Shown: one piece after another, positions 47,851 through 60,256 of the stretch | Layout of the letters: each line of letters starts with the position of its first letter | How positions within the stretch are numbered: the stretch's first letter is position 1 | Assembly (NCBI GenBank): GCA_020466095.1 | Contig: CM035806.1 | Location: forward strand, 55,068,916-55,132,915 | DNA length: 64,000 bases | Source: Chlorops oryzae | Taxonomy: Eukaryota; Arthropoda; Insecta; Diptera; Chloropidae | Direction of reading: 5' to 3' | Program-made: the position numbers and the translations under genes | Notes under the pieces: generated by a model | Told to the model about the DNA's origin: nothing | The model's input: only the letters and a program-made list of their open reading frames with translations | Database searches by the model: none

Positions 47851-48573
47851 GGGGCTATCTCCAGATCTCTCAGAAATGAAAAACTTCATATAAAAACAAG
47901 TAAGGGTGTTATAGTCAGGCGAGCCTGACAATAGAATACCCGACACAGACACACATGTTCAAATAAGTTTTTATATCAAGAAGTGTTTAAGGCCATAAGC
48001 GGCCCCATATACCGACTTTTGTTAAATTTCTTTATGAAACTGCCCCTTTGCCACGCCCACTTTTCCAATTTTTTTGAATTCTAATCGGAGGCTTAGATAT
48101 ACGCTCTAATCCTAAGTTTTATTGAAATGTTTCGAAAAAATCCGATTTTGGGGCACTTTTGAGATTTTTGTGACAGACCCTAGTACTGTAGGTATCCCTA
48201 AAAATGGTCCGATCGGGTCCATTCTCGAACTTGTTCTAACTCATGTCGCCGTTAGCACGCATACCAAATTTCTTCAAGATAGCTCAACTCCTTCGATAAG
48301 ATAACTGTATACAGACAGACAGACGGACAGACAGACGGACGGACATGTCTAAATCGAATCTCCTGGTGACGCTGATCATTTCCATATATATTTTGTATGT
48401 TCTATCTCGACTGGTTCTGGCTGTTACACACAAACGCAATATACCCTCGACACAGAGTGTGTCGGGTATAAAAAACGCTTCAGAAATGTATCAGAAATTT
48501 TCTTAATTGTTTTTTTTTTTTATATGAAGTTTTTCATTTCTGTTGCATTTCTGACACAACTGGAGAAAGCCCC
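47851..48573. mobile_element. Inverted-repeat element interrupted by a Helentron copy
   Basis: The left arm GGGGCTATCTCCAGATCTCT...AGAAATG...AAAACTTCATAT (47851-47892) is inverted on the right (ATATGAAGTTTTTCATTTCT...CTGGAGAAAGCCCC, ending 48573), with extra CAGAAATG repeats on the right. Removing the Helentron at 47897-48470 leaves a short foldback of about 150 bp. Target duplication unclear. Confidence 0.7.
47897..48470 (-). mobile_element. Helentron/DINE-1-like element, family 1, copy 5 (internally deleted)
   Basis: The minus-strand 5' end is at 48470 (TATACCCGACACACTCTGTG), followed by a GTCY array (48312-48346), a single CCTACAGTACTAGGGTCTGT block, CCACGCCCAC-type motifs and the hairpin GTCAGGCTCGCCTGAC near 47914-47931. 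It shares the internal deletion of copy 4, so the two belong to one subfamily. Confidence 0.78.
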
Positions 48574-51500
48574 TAAGGCAGGGAAATAAAAGAAAATTCA
48601 AATTTTTTGGCATACTTTACGGATACCCATAAGAAACGCAGCTCATTTCACGTATCCGGTGTAGATACTTTGACGCACTGTTGCCAGTTTTTTGAGGGGA
48701 ATATTCCTTTAAATGTCTTAAAAGAAGGCGAAAATTGTCAAAAATTTAATTTTGAAATCTTCTAAGCACAAAATCTTGGTCCCATAAGGTCACATAAAAA
48801 TTTAACACTTTTCTTCCCTAATACTTCACTTAAGATCATAAGTTATTTAATTTAGTAAAGATTCTCCTAAACTGGCAACAGTGCTTTGGCGATTACCTGC
48901 CTTTAAGTATGCTATAAAATATTTCATTTGCTTTTGATTTCTTGCCGATTATAAGGAAATCATATGAAAAATTCGAAATCACCGAATGATTACCATAAAT
49001 GCCTTTATTTATTCATGCCTATCCCATATTTCTTACATTGGTTCAACGTTTATCAACATACATTTGGTTCGGTCTGAATTTCGAGAATGGGCCCACCAAT
49101 CTAAATTATGAAACAACGAACGTTTGCTGCTGACAGCTTACACAGTACACGAAGTCCTTTTGCGGGCTCATTTCATTTTGTTTGTTTGTTTGTTTTTCTT
49201 TTTATCAACACGAAAGAGTTTCACACAAATTGAAGCAACGATTTCTCAGTTGGAAACAAAATTTCCGAAAATTTCACTGCCAAAACAAAACGCACAAGCG
49301 ACAGAAGCTCTCAATTATGGCATTCTAATAATTTCATCCGAAGGTACGGAGGGAAATCCTTTTTGTTCCACTCGCGAATTCGTCAAATGCAGTTACTGAG
49401 TTATGATTTCCAAATGAACTCATTACTCTATTTGAGAACATTTGCGCTAATTCAATTTACTTCTTGCTGCCATTGCAGGCGACACAAATTTTTAATGAAC
49501 TTCTCCCGAAATTACTCCCCCGCGAGACATGACGCAATCATTTCATACAAAATGGGCTTTTCGTCGCTTGCATTTGAGGCTTCTAAACGATTTCCACGAA
49601 AAGAACACGAGATTGTTCAAATTTTTTTTTTTTTTTTTTTTGGATGGAAATTCACGAAAACAAAATAAAGACCACCTTCGTTTACTTTTGAACAATTGAT
49701 GTTTTTTTTTTAGTTAATTAATAATTTTTTTTTTTTTTTTGCTGTCTTTCGAAAACTCATCAACGCACGCCGTCATGAAATTCGTTGTGGAGTTATTCAA
49801 TTAAACGAAAGTTGCGAAAACTCACAGCCAGTTGTGGCAGTGCGAGCCCGAGAAGAGCAGAGCGAAATCAAAGAGTGAAGAAAAATCTGTTAAAAGCAAA
49901 TAAACGGAGTAGTGTTTAAGGCGTTCAGAGGCGCTCCTTGGATTTCGATTTTTGTTTGGTTTTTTATTTTTTATATATGTATTTATTTTTTATTTTTTCC
50001 CTCTGTCTTGCTGCCTTTCAATTTATTCTCTAGCGTGGCGCTTTTCTCAGTTCTCGTGTCGAGAATGCCGAATTCGGTAGGTATCGCACCTGCGAACGTA
50101 CGTAAATCCTTCCTTACATGAGAGCTCACATTTATCCGTTCACATTTATTCCTGGATTAAGGGTCTTGCGGGCGTGTACGACAAATTTATCGCTGTTAAT
50201 GCCATTTTCCACATTTCCTTCGAGTGGAAATGCGAAAATTGTTGGTGCTAGTTTAGATTAAAGTTGCAATTTCCAAAAGGTATATTCGGTGTTAGGATGC
50301 CACACAGATCCACCCATCCCCGCCAACGACAGCACCGCCCTCAGCACCACCAGTGTAGTCGGTTCTATTATCTCTTGGTGTATCTTGATGCGAAAATGTG
50401 TAGCATTTTCCCTCTGTGTAGATAGAAAATATACCTACAGACGAGCGAGTAGCTTCATGTCTACCTTGCTTCCGAAGTATTTTGTGCGAACGCGGCTTAA
50501 GTATAAATTTATGTTTGTGAGCTTAAGGCTTTATTTTTCCTTTTTATTTTCTTTATTTTCGTCAATTAGCTTTAAAATGTTTTTTTTTTTTTCGATTTAG
50601 GAGCGCAACAAAAGGAAAACATTTACCTTGTTGAGGCTTTTCTCTGTTTTATTTGGGACTTCCTTCGGGTCCAAATTGATATAATCTGTTGGATTTTTGT
50701 TGTTGTTTTTCGTTACATATAACAGCATTTTCATTCGATTGGACAAACAATTATCCAATTGCGGTTTTCAATCATGTCTGAATGGAATTCTTCAAGCATA
50801 CGAAAAACAAATTCGGTGGCATTGTCATCCAACGGAAATAATTTTAAAATCCGTCAACTTTGGCACATCTTTGGGCGACTTGGCGACGGCAAATAAAAAT
50901 TACAAAAAAAAAAAAAAACATAACATCATCGATACATACATCAAGACAAGTACACTGTTTGTGGGTTCCTAGCTGGAGAATGTCTGCCATACTGCCATAC
51001 ATCACGCTTTGTTCAGTCTTGCCACTCTTACTCGTACATTCGCTCATTTGGATTCTTACATGCGTTTTATTTTCACTTCATTTTTGTTGTTCCTTGATCG
51101 ATCCATTCTACTAAGTAGTTGCTGTTTTAAGGTTAGCTCTGTTAATTTTTGTTTGAACGCAGCCAATAAACGGAATCGCAATCGTAATAATGAGCTCTTA
51201 TGAGAGCGTGTTTCCTTTCTCGCGAAGGTCGTCCAATATGGCTCTTATCGATATGACTCATATCTGACTCCATTTGCCATATATATATATGAGCCATTTA
51301 TATCTGTAGCCTCATATTGCACAACCTCTTCTTAGGTGACACACAACTTAAAAATCGTCAATTTTCTCTCAATTTCTCTACCTGCACGAGAAATTCTATT
51401 CAGTTGTTGTTTTTTTTTTTTTTTTTGTATGATAAAAAGCCGAAAACCCCCGTCAATGCCTTTCTTATTGCTGGGAATAATAATGGAAAATCACAGACAG

Positions 51501-51767
51501 CATTAGGAATGCTCTTGCAGATTCCGAATTCGCCAGCGAAAATCATTGCCCTCTATTTAGTGTGTCACGGAAGTGTCGCTCATGTCAGTCCGCGGGGCAC
51601 TTAAACTCGTTAAATCACAAAAGAGTTGAGGTGAAAACTTTTCATAGTTTTCCCACCGCTATTGACAAACGGCAATATTGGTTTGTAATCACGGACTCCA
51701 CACTGTCATTTATGATGTCTCCGTTGTGAGTAACAAGCAAAAAAAATTGAATAAATAAAAATAAAAA
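48574..51767. other. AT-rich non-coding DNA, nothing recognised
   Basis: T-runs at 49622-49640, 49725-49740 and 51410-51426; an AT dinucleotide tract at 51278-51292. No supported coding frames or transposon ends. Confidence 0.4.
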
Positions 51768-52621
51768 CAAGTAAGGGTGTTATAGTCAGGCGAGCCTGAC
51801 AATAGAATACCCGACACAGACACACATGTTCAAATAGTTTTTCATATCAAGAGCTATTTAAGGCCATAAGGGGCCCCATATACTGACTTTTGTTAAATTT
51901 CTTTATGAAAACTTCCCCTTTGCCACGCCTAATTTCCCAATTTTTTTGAATTCTAATCGGAAGATAAAATATACGCTCAAATTCCAAGTTTCATTGAAAT
52001 ATTTCGAAAAAGTCCGATTTTGAGGCAGTTTTGGGATTTTTGTGACAGACCCTAGTACTGGAGGTACCCTTAATAATGAAGCGATCAAGAAATTTTTTGG
52101 AAGGATGTTCATGACTACAAAGGAAGCATACGTGTCATCTTTTGTTCAAGTCCCATTTGAATTTCGGGTGTAGGAGACAATTTTCGAAAACCGTCCTTCT
52201 GCCACGCCCACTTTTTCAATTTTTGGAAATAATATTTCTGGCCTTTAAATATGTTCAACTATCAACTTTCATCAAAATATCTTGAAAAACTTCGATTTTA
52301 GAGCAGCTTTTGTGATTTTCATAACAGACCCTAGTACTGGAGGTACCCCTAAAAATGGTCCGGTCGGGTCCATTCTCGAACTTGTTCTTACTCATGGCCC
52401 CGTTAGCACGCATACCAAATTTTGTCAAGATAGCTCAACTCCTTCGATAAGATAACTGTATATAAACAGATGGACAGACGGACGGACATGTCTAAATCGA
52501 ATCTCCTGGTGACGCTGATCATTTCTATATACATTTTGTATGGTCTATCTCGACTGGTTCTGGGTGTTACACACAACCACACAAACGCAATATACCCTCG
52601 ACGCAGAGTGTGTCGGGTATA
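51768..52621 (-). mobile_element. Helentron/DINE-1-like element, family 1, copy 6 (near full length)
   Basis: The minus-strand 5' end is at 52621 (TATACCCGACACACTCTGCG) and the 3' hairpin GTCAGGCTCGCCTGAC near 51787-51802. Both CCTCCAGTACTAGGGTCTGT blocks and a short GTCY array are present. Its 5' end lies about 15 bp from the SINE-B target duplication. Confidence 0.78.
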
Positions 52622-53618
52622 ATAAGATTGTATGGCGTTCAAAAGTGTAAGGTTAGGTTAGGTTAGTGTGACTACCACCATTAAGGGTGACGCACTTAGG
52701 CCTCATATGGGCCCGTTATGATACCACAAATAATGGGAAAATAAAGAAAACCAGAAACAGAAAAATCGACACAAATAACATTTACGCCTGAGCTGGGAGT
52801 TGAACCATAGCCTCTCGCATCGTAAGTTGGCATGTTAACCAACTACACCGAAAAAAATCCGTAGGTAATATTAAAGAAATGGGCTGTGTTATTGAAAAAA
52901 CGGCAGTAAAAATAGAGCTAACTAAAAAAAGCAATCAATATGAATAAAGACGATATTCAATATGAAGAAATTCAAATCAGGAAAAAAATTTCGTTATATT
53001 GAAGAAATATCTTCATATCTACGAAATTATTTTAGTCAAATTTCTTCAAGTAAATTATCCTGCTTCGTTATATTGAAGAAATTTCTTCATATCTACGAAA
53101 ACAATTATTGATATTGAATAAATTTCTTCAATATTACAAAAGATTTTCTTCAATATGAAGAAATTTATTGAAATACGCAACCCTGCTTCGTTATATTGAA
53201 GAAATTTCTTCATATTTATATAATATATTTCAAAATTTCATCATGTGTATTAACTGTTGTCAGTCCCGTCTGTCTCACATCTGCTATTTTTTATAGACAA
53301 GAAAATCATCCAAATATCAAACACACAAAACAGTATATTAACTTTCTCATTGCAAGCAATAATGATTGACTAAATAAAGACTCGCGATAAGAATTAAAAA
53401 ACAATTTTATGTATATATGATTGTGTCGTTAAAAGGACGGAAATTCTAAAATATTATGAAAGGACTTAAAGAAATTTTTCAAAATAATGCAGCATTTTTC
53501 CTAAAAATATACTTTAAACCAAAATGTCAAGTCAAAGTAAATTACATCGAAATTAATTTATATATTATTTTTATTTAGTATTGCGTTTCTTAAAATGCCT
53601 CCAAAGATCAATATTATA

Positions 53619-54906
53619 TTAGGTGTAGTAAAAAGAAATCCATTATTTTTGCATTAAATTGAGGGCTTTATTTAAGATAGTTAGAATGACCCGATTTAGG
53701 TCAAATATGCGCCGTTTTGTTCGATAACTTGTTGCCATTTTAAAGGTAATTTCATTATGCCTCTCTCATAGAAGCCCTCGTTCCTATTAGCAAAAAATTG
53801 AGACAGTCGAATTTCAGAAGCCTCTCTTGAAGCGAATGTTTCACCAGCAAAATTGTTCGCCATGGACAGGAACAGATGGTAATCACTTGGTGCCAGGTCC
53901 GGACTATAAGGTGGATGCAGAAGAACCTCCCAACCAAACTCCCGGAGCTTCTGGCGAGTCACTATCGATGTGTGTGGCCTGGTGTTGTCCTGATGGAACA
54001 CAATTCCTCTCCTATTGGCCAAAGCTGGCCGCTTATGGGCGATTGCTTCCTTCAGACAGTCCAATTGTTGACAGTAGAGTTCCGAGTTAAGAGTTTTGCC
54101 ATATGGGAGCAGCTCATAGTAGATAATTCCCTGCCAATCCCACCAAACACACAACAAAACCTTCCTGGCCGTCAATCCTGGCTTGGCCACCGTTTTCGCC
54201 GGTTCACCGTGTTTCGACCACGACCGTTTTCGCTTGACGTTGTCGTAAGTGACCCACTTTTCATCACCAGTCACCAACCGCTTCAGAAATGGGTCGATTT
54301 TGTTGCGGTTCAGCAGCGATTCGCAGATGGAAATTCGGTCTATGAGGTTTTTTTGCGTTAACTCGTGTGGCACCCATACATCGAGCTTCTTTGTGTATCC
54401 AGCCTTATTCAAATGGTTCCAAACGGTTTTTTGTGCAATCTTTAGCTCTTTTGCAATCGAAACAGTGCTAACATGACGGTCGGACTCGATAAGTTCCATG
54501 ATTTTATCGACATTTTCGACAATTGGCCTTCCAGTGCGTGGTGCATCCTTGACATCGAAGTTACCGGAACGGAATCGACGAAACCAAAATTGCGCATGAT
54601 TGGCTGTTACAGTATCAGGTCCATAAACGCTATTCACATTTTCAGCCGCCTGGCTTGCGTTTTCTCCCTTATCGAAGAAAAACTGTAAAATGTATCGAAT
54701 TTTCTCTTTGCTGATGTCCATCTTTGACAAGCTCTCAAACAAAACTGAATCAATCAATCAAAAAAGTGTCAAAAAAGCTTTTTTAGTAGGAACTGTCATC
54801 TTTCTAATGCCCCCTAGCGGAACACGATCGGACTTATACAACGCGAGATGCAGATAAATAACGCCATCTATTGGAAAAATAATGGATTTCTTTTTACTAC
54901 ACCTAA
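53619..54906 (-). mobile_element. Intact mariner element, 1288 bp
   Basis: Perfect 32-bp terminal inverted repeats beginning TTAGGTGTAGTAAAAAGAAA (53619-53650 and 54875-54906), flanked by TA (53617-53618 and 54907-54908). Length and a single uninterrupted transposase frame are as expected for an autonomous mariner. It sits inside the 52846-56259 element. Confidence 0.96.
53696..54721 (-). CDS. mariner transposase (D,D34D), uninterrupted, 341 aa
   Basis: Nuclear cut-and-paste transposase that binds the element's terminal repeats and inserts it at TA. The ATG at 54719-54721 gives MDISKEKIRY; the frame is open 12 codons further upstream but with no ATG there. Residues ~1-110 form the helix-turn-helix DNA-binding region. 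WVPHEL is at 116-121. The catalytic triad is D153 (TGDEKW), D245 (FHQDN) and D280 (YSPDLAPSDYHLF), with exactly 34 residues between the last two, the mariner signature. The length matches the ~340-350 aa usual for the family. No stop, frameshift or missing motif is visible, so activity is plausible but untested. It shares near-identical sequence with the truncated frame at 63447-64000 and is far better preserved than 16077-17068. Confidence 0.96.
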   Translation of the reverse strand: MDISKEKIRYILQFFFDKGENASQAAENVNSVYGPDTVTANHAQFWFRRFRSGNFDVKDAPRTGRPIVENVDKIMELIESDRHVSTVSIAKELKIAQKTVWNHLNKAGYTKKLDVWVPHELTQKNLIDRISICESLLNRNKIDPFLKRLVTGDEKWVTYDNVKRKRSWSKHGEPAKTVAKPGLTARKVLLCVWWDWQGIIYYELLPYGKTLNSELYCQQLDCLKEAIAHKRPALANRRGIVFHQDNTRPHTSIVTRQKLREFGWEVLLHPPYSPDLAPSDYHLFLSMANNFAGETFASREASEIRLSQFFANRNEGFYERGIMKLPLKWQQVIEQNGAYLT

Positions 54907-56969
54907 TATATAGATATATATTTTCTGTGCTATATTTTACAATTATATTCCAAAATTAGGCATTAAGAAGTTAGATATTGTGCTGAGTTTTTGTGTGTTG
55001 TATACTAATTCATGTATTCATAACTATGCATGGAAAAATTACATATTGTAATGTTGGTTTTGTTAAGCTAAGCTATTTATATAGGTACTATTGTAGGGTG
55101 GTACAGTTTTAATATTTTTTTTTTTTAGTTGAGACACGAAAGCCTTTAATTTTTGGCTTTTAACGTCTGAACTTAAGTAAATATAAAAATATATATAAAT
55201 AAAATAAATATAAAAAAATGTTTGTACAAATGTCCATACGCAAACGCTTTGCTTTGGGTACTCCAAGTCAAATAATTCCCTGAAATAAATAAATTATTGT
55301 CGTTCAATTTCATCCACTTCATGAACCAAATTTAGCAATATAGCATCAATTGTTATACTTACTTGTATTTTCTATAGTGTTTTAAGCATATCAACTTCCA
55401 GTGTCACCGGATCCAGTACGAAATATGAACCTCACTCATATGCAGAAGCGTCTCTCCGTCAATGTGGCACTTTAAAAAATTTGAGTTTATTAAAAACGGA
55501 ACACTTCGCAAAATATATATGACTTAATACACACCTATCAGATTTTTTGCGGTTTTGAACGCGAGCAATATTTTCTTTCAATTTCCAAATTAAACACAAT
55601 TTCTCTGCTTCCATAAAAAAACGCGTTTTCACGTCATGGACGAACTTTGCTTATGACGCTGAATCTTCTGCCTTAAGACTCATCAACCCCAAGAACTTCT
55701 TAAAAATATTCACTTTTTCGTAATATTGAAGAAATTCTTCATATCTCAAGAATTACATTAGTCATATTGAAGAAATTTCTTTATTTATACGAAATAAATT
55801 CGTTATATTTAATATATAAATTAGTTTTAAGACAATTTGTTCGTCATATTGAAAAAATTTCTTCATATTTACGAAATTAATTTCTTAATATTCACGAATA
55901 CGTTTTGTTATATTAACGAATTTTCTTCATATCAACCAACAAATTACGTCATATTGAAGAAATTTCTTCATTTATACGAAAATTCTAAATTTTAAAATGT
56001 CCTACGAAAGCTTTTGTCATATGTAAGAAAATTTCTTCAGTATGAAGAAATGTTTTCGTACCTATGAAGAATTTTCGTTTTATTGATTAAACTATTTAAC
56101 TCATATTGAAGAATTTTTTTTCGTTCCATTCACAAAATTTGTGCAATATAACAAATATTTTCGTCAGCATGAAGAAAATTCGTTATATTGACTAAAATTC
56201 GTAATTCAAATATTAACGAAAATTTTTATTCAATATTACTGCCGATATTTCTTTCAGTGTACGGCACAGAGGCCCTCGTTCAAAGGTGTTACACCTACAA
56301 AAAAAGAAAGAAGAAAATCCATACAGTGAAGTATCAATATTATAGCTTCGAATAAACCACGTGGAAGAAACTACAATGTTAAGCTTGGCTCATTGAATCC
56401 TTCCCCCTCTCACAATAAAAAAAAAATATATAGAAGATCTTCGAATTCTGGTTGCCCATATTGGTCCTCGAAATCCCTCTCTCGAGATGATGAGCTTTAA
56501 AGCGTTGCTGCAAAGGGTCCTTCGATGCGCTGAATTTCATCTTTATTCCAACGAAATGACTTGCTCCTTGTTTTTTTTTTTTTTTTTTTTTTTCTTGTCA
56601 TTGTTATTGTCAACTGGTTTTTCCGTATTTCCCTCTTGGTTTTTCGCTTTTATGTTTTGCTCGCTTTGGGTCAAGTATTGTAAAAGCATTTTCCATGCAT
56701 TTGGTACGATGCGATAAAACGAAATCCGGCATTCACTTTCATTTTACGCAGGTCCCGTGCTTTCACTCCGGCCAAGTTGATAAATTTTTCTAGCAGGATA
56801 AATAGAGCAGTTTCATGCGCATTTTCATTATTGCAAAGATTATGAATATGCAACGGTTGAGTGCATCTGTGCAATTTTCCGCGAATGTCTTCCGTCTCGT
56901 ATAACCTTTGAAATCGTTTCGATCCGCGAGCGATCCCAAAAAAAAAAAAAAAACGGATGCAAGAAGATA

Positions 56970-57008
56970 TGTATGTATGTATGTATGTATGTCTGTATGT
57001 ATGTATAA
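56970..57008. repeat. (TATG)n microsatellite
   Basis: About nine TATG units with one TCTG variant. Confidence 0.95.
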
Positions 57009-57130
57009 ATAAATATTTATTCCGAAGAAGCATGCAGCATGCTTGCTTTTACTGCAAATTTGCGATATTGATGTGAATGTTGATTTTCTGAAACGGCTTC
57101 GATGGTTTTTGTTAACGAATACCTTTTAGC

Positions 57131-57151
57131 TATGTATGTATGTATGTATGT
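57131..57151. repeat. (TATG)n microsatellite, short
   Basis: About five TATG units, 120 bp from the longer array. Confidence 0.9.
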
Positions 57152-58556
57152 AAGGATATATTGTATGTTAGTATAGAAATGATTCATTATGTAAATTTTC
57201 GTGTGTGTGTCAATGGGTTCCATTGCGTCCTCTAGAAGAGTCAGATAATTTTCGTAAATTCAATGCAATCACGCTACGATCATCGACTCATTTGATGCGA
57301 TGAAAGCCACCCACCGAAATGTTTGATTGCCTATCATAAATTCTGATCGATTGACTGTGAATATTGTCAGCTTAAATGGTATGAACTCACGTGGCATGCC
57401 ATGTCATGGCTCTGCTTTGTTTTTGGTATTTAATCAATTCGAAGACACATTTGATGAATTAACAAAAGGTCGTTTATTATAATGTTATGAGTTCACCAAT
57501 CCAGATGAACTTATGATGTGATCAGTGACATGATTATAGTGTAATAAATTGTATAATACTTAGTATATATGTATATACTTAAGTAAGCAAGGAAAACTAA
57601 GAAATAATCAAATTATGTTACGAACTTAATGGCTACACTTATTTAAGGGCGGCAAAAATCAAAGTTCAATAAATTTTCTGATAAAGAGAATTTTCCGAGA
57701 AATTGTTAAACAAGAAATCGTCCAAGAAATTCCAATAAGAGTCGCGTAGGTACATGTCTATGCCATGGGTGTACGATTTTTAGATGTTGAGCAAAATGTT
57801 TCATATATTCATGCTTGGTACACAGGATATAAAAAGCACAATACGGAAATTGAGATATGTAAGTAGTATACCCGTATAACGCATAGTTTGCGTGAAAATA
57901 TTCTTCAACAGTATCGATGCAGGCTATGCATTGTGATGTTGGTTGGTGTGCTCCAAAGTTGTCTTGTTTCGAATATTTTTTTTTTTTTTATTCCAATTAA
58001 AATCATGCTCCACTTTTCAATGAGAACGGCAACCGGATGTGTTCATTCAGTGTACACAGGAAAATTGCAAGCATTGAAAAGCTTGTTGGAAAATACAATG
58101 AATTCTGTAATTGAAAAAGGTCGGGAAAATGACAAAAGAACTTCTCTTCATATCGTATAGGCAGAGCTCGAATGATGAGCTCATAAGAATTTGCGGGATA
58201 AAAATGTACGCATATAATATAAATATATAATATATCTAGATATATCTATATCTAGATCTGTGTATATCTATACATACATATATATGTTTAAATAAAGATG
58301 CATCTGCAAGGAGGTAATAGATTTTGAGGGATTGTTGAAAGCAGTTGAAGTACGTTAACTATAGAGTTATATGTGTGTGTATAACTGAAGAGCATTAGTG
58401 AATGAAATTCAAGCCTCTTTGCAGCGAGTTTCATGTTCTGAAAATGCAAATTCTTTGTTTTTATAGGGAAGACGAACAATGTCAGGAATAAATGAAAGAA
58501 ATTTTTTGAAGTTGGATTATATTGAGCAATATGTCGTCAAGAGCATATGCGTGCCT

Positions 58557-58608
58557 CTTGGATGGCTAGATGACTTGATGGCTAGATGGCTGGGTGGATG
58601 GATGGAAG
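58557..58608. repeat. GATGGCTAGATG minisatellite
   Basis: Short irregular tandem GGATGGCTAGATGACTT/GATGGCTAGATGGCTGG units grading into GGATGGATGG. Confidence 0.8.
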
Positions 58609-60256
58609 TGCAGCGCTGTTGCCACTTCGTTGTACGAAGGAGTGTTGCCGAAAGTGGTTAGGAGCTTTTGCATAAATGCATACGAAATTAATTCAAAAAT
58701 TTGATAAAGTTTCGAAAGGAGTATAGCAATGCTCAAAAACCTTAGGTTCCTAGTAGGTTGATTTTGTGCTACGCTTATCCTTGAAGTGATACATCTTGAG
58801 TTTGCATTTTATGCAGGTGCTTGTGATGCCACTTATTCTGTAGTTACTCTTGAGCACGCATTTTACAATAAGAAAGCTTCTCAAGATAAAACTAAAAACA
58901 TCAGAGGAATGTAGGAAATTTTCATCATCGATTTGAAAAATTTCAACGTCATTTTAAAAATTCTCTAAAACATTTCGTAATCATTACATTGTCTCGAGAA
59001 AATCCCATCATCGAAGGAACGAATCCAAAAGCAATCATGTTGTGATTAAAGTTGTTCAATCCCCTGAAATGTGACGCATTTCGAATTCACTACCTATGAC
59101 TCGAAATTAAAATGGAAATGTACAATCGAATGAATGTGGATGGGAGTCCTTATCGCAGACGATTGCTGCACTTGACATTTTTGATCTCGCAGTCGCCCTT
59201 TGAGCTGGCGACCACGAACATGTGCGAAGAAGCAATATAAAATTGGATTGAAATTGGAGAAAATTGCTAACTCTCCGATGGATGGAAGGAATGAATATCA
59301 AGAAATGTCATCGATTAGCCTGCGATTCTGCACGAACTGGAAAGTGTCCTTCATGTCGTCGGAAGCAGTTAAATACGAAAGTGAGATAATCCTCGTTGAT
59401 GCTTTTCACTGAGTTGAAATCGAACCATTTTTTAAATTTTACTAAAGAGGAGTAGAATGTGCAAGTGTTAAGGTCCTGGTAGCTTCAAAACTATGCACCA
59501 TAAAGTAGATAGAATGGAGGCTTCGCACAACTGCAAGCAGAACTAAATATGTTCGGATAATATGATAAGTAAAGAGTAAAACAAAAGATTTTCGAACTTT
59601 TTTGTAGAAGATCTACATAGATTTTGACTCTACACCGCTACTATTCGGCCGGGTGATTGTTAGAAAATTTTTCGAAATTTTTTCAAATATTGAATTAAGT
59701 GGCTTGTCTCATTGGGCAAAAATTTTTTGGCAATTTGTTTTTGCATTTTTTTATAGCTTGGATATTTGAGAATATCGTGCTCAAAGGATTTTTTGAAATT
59801 CGAAATAAATTTGAAGACATAGCCTTCTTTGTCGGGCAAGATCTGCGCTAAAAGGAGTAATTTTAGCGTTGTTTCAAACTTTGAACGCATTTATCTCGAA
59901 ACCACTTTTCTCCACTTCACCTGAACCGTTTTTCATGAAACAAAGTGGAGTCAACGCAGAATTGTCACCATTATGGCGTGAACCGCAATCATAATTTTAA
60001 CAAATTGCTTACTATTTTTTTTTTTACACTGAACTACAAAAAAATATACGCGAAATCGATGGGTCATTTTTCAAATCGATCGCCATTTTGTCAAAAAAAT
60101 TCCAAAATTATTTTGGAAGTTCACGCCATAATGACATCTATACTGATTATAACCCCGTTTTTCTTTTTCATTTCGGACAACTTGGAGACCTGGAATTGTG
60201 GCAGCCAGCACTACACCTTTTTTTTTTGAGCATCCACTTTGACGGCCGAGAACCTT
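58609..60256. other. AT-rich non-coding DNA, nothing recognised
   Basis: A short inverted pair ATTATGGCGTGAAC (59971 and about 60131) was noted. No supported genes. Confidence 0.4.

Larger units (their letters stand above)
52846..56259. mobile_element. TA-flanked non-autonomous element full of GAAGAAATTTCTTC palindromes
   Basis: Ends CACCGAAAAAAATCCGTAGG (left) and CACTGAAAGAAATATCGGCA (right, inverted), followed inward by related GTAATATT...GAA sequence, with TA on both sides (52844-52845 and 56260-56261). The 3414 bp include a 1288-bp mariner; the remaining ~2.1 kb has no ORF. Both outer thirds (52950-53225 and 55715-56230) hold at least ten degenerate copies of a 35-40 nt unit, roughly TCGTTATATTGAAGAAATTT then CTTCATATCTACGAAA. 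The superfamily is uncertain; TA duplication fits Tc1/mariner relatives. Confidence 0.75.
52649..56276 (-). mobile_element. SINE-B (tRNA-derived), split in its A box by a 3.4 kb element
   Basis: Imperfect 13-bp target duplications (one mismatch) flank it: CGTTCAAAAGTGT at 52636-52648 and CGTTCAAAGGTGT at 56277-56289. Minus-strand order: head GGCCTCTGTGCCGTA (56276 side), [insertion], GTTGGTTAACATGCC, B-box GGTTCAACTCC (52797-52807), a GTGGTATCATAACGGGCC...GGCCTAAGTG domain, and a CTAACCTAACCTAACC tail. Removing the inserted element restores TGCCGTAGTTGG, a good A box. The SINE body without the insert is about 212 bp. Non-autonomous. Confidence 0.88.
56290..58556. other. Non-coding DNA with TATG microsatellites
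   Basis: Contains a T-run at 56572-56593, TATG arrays at 56970-57008 and 57131-57151, and an ATATCTAGATATATC-type tract at 58215-58285. No supported coding frames. Confidence 0.4.

Noticed and set aside
53827..54688. Plus-strand frames opposite the mariner transposase
   Set aside because: Antisense shadows of the transposase codons.
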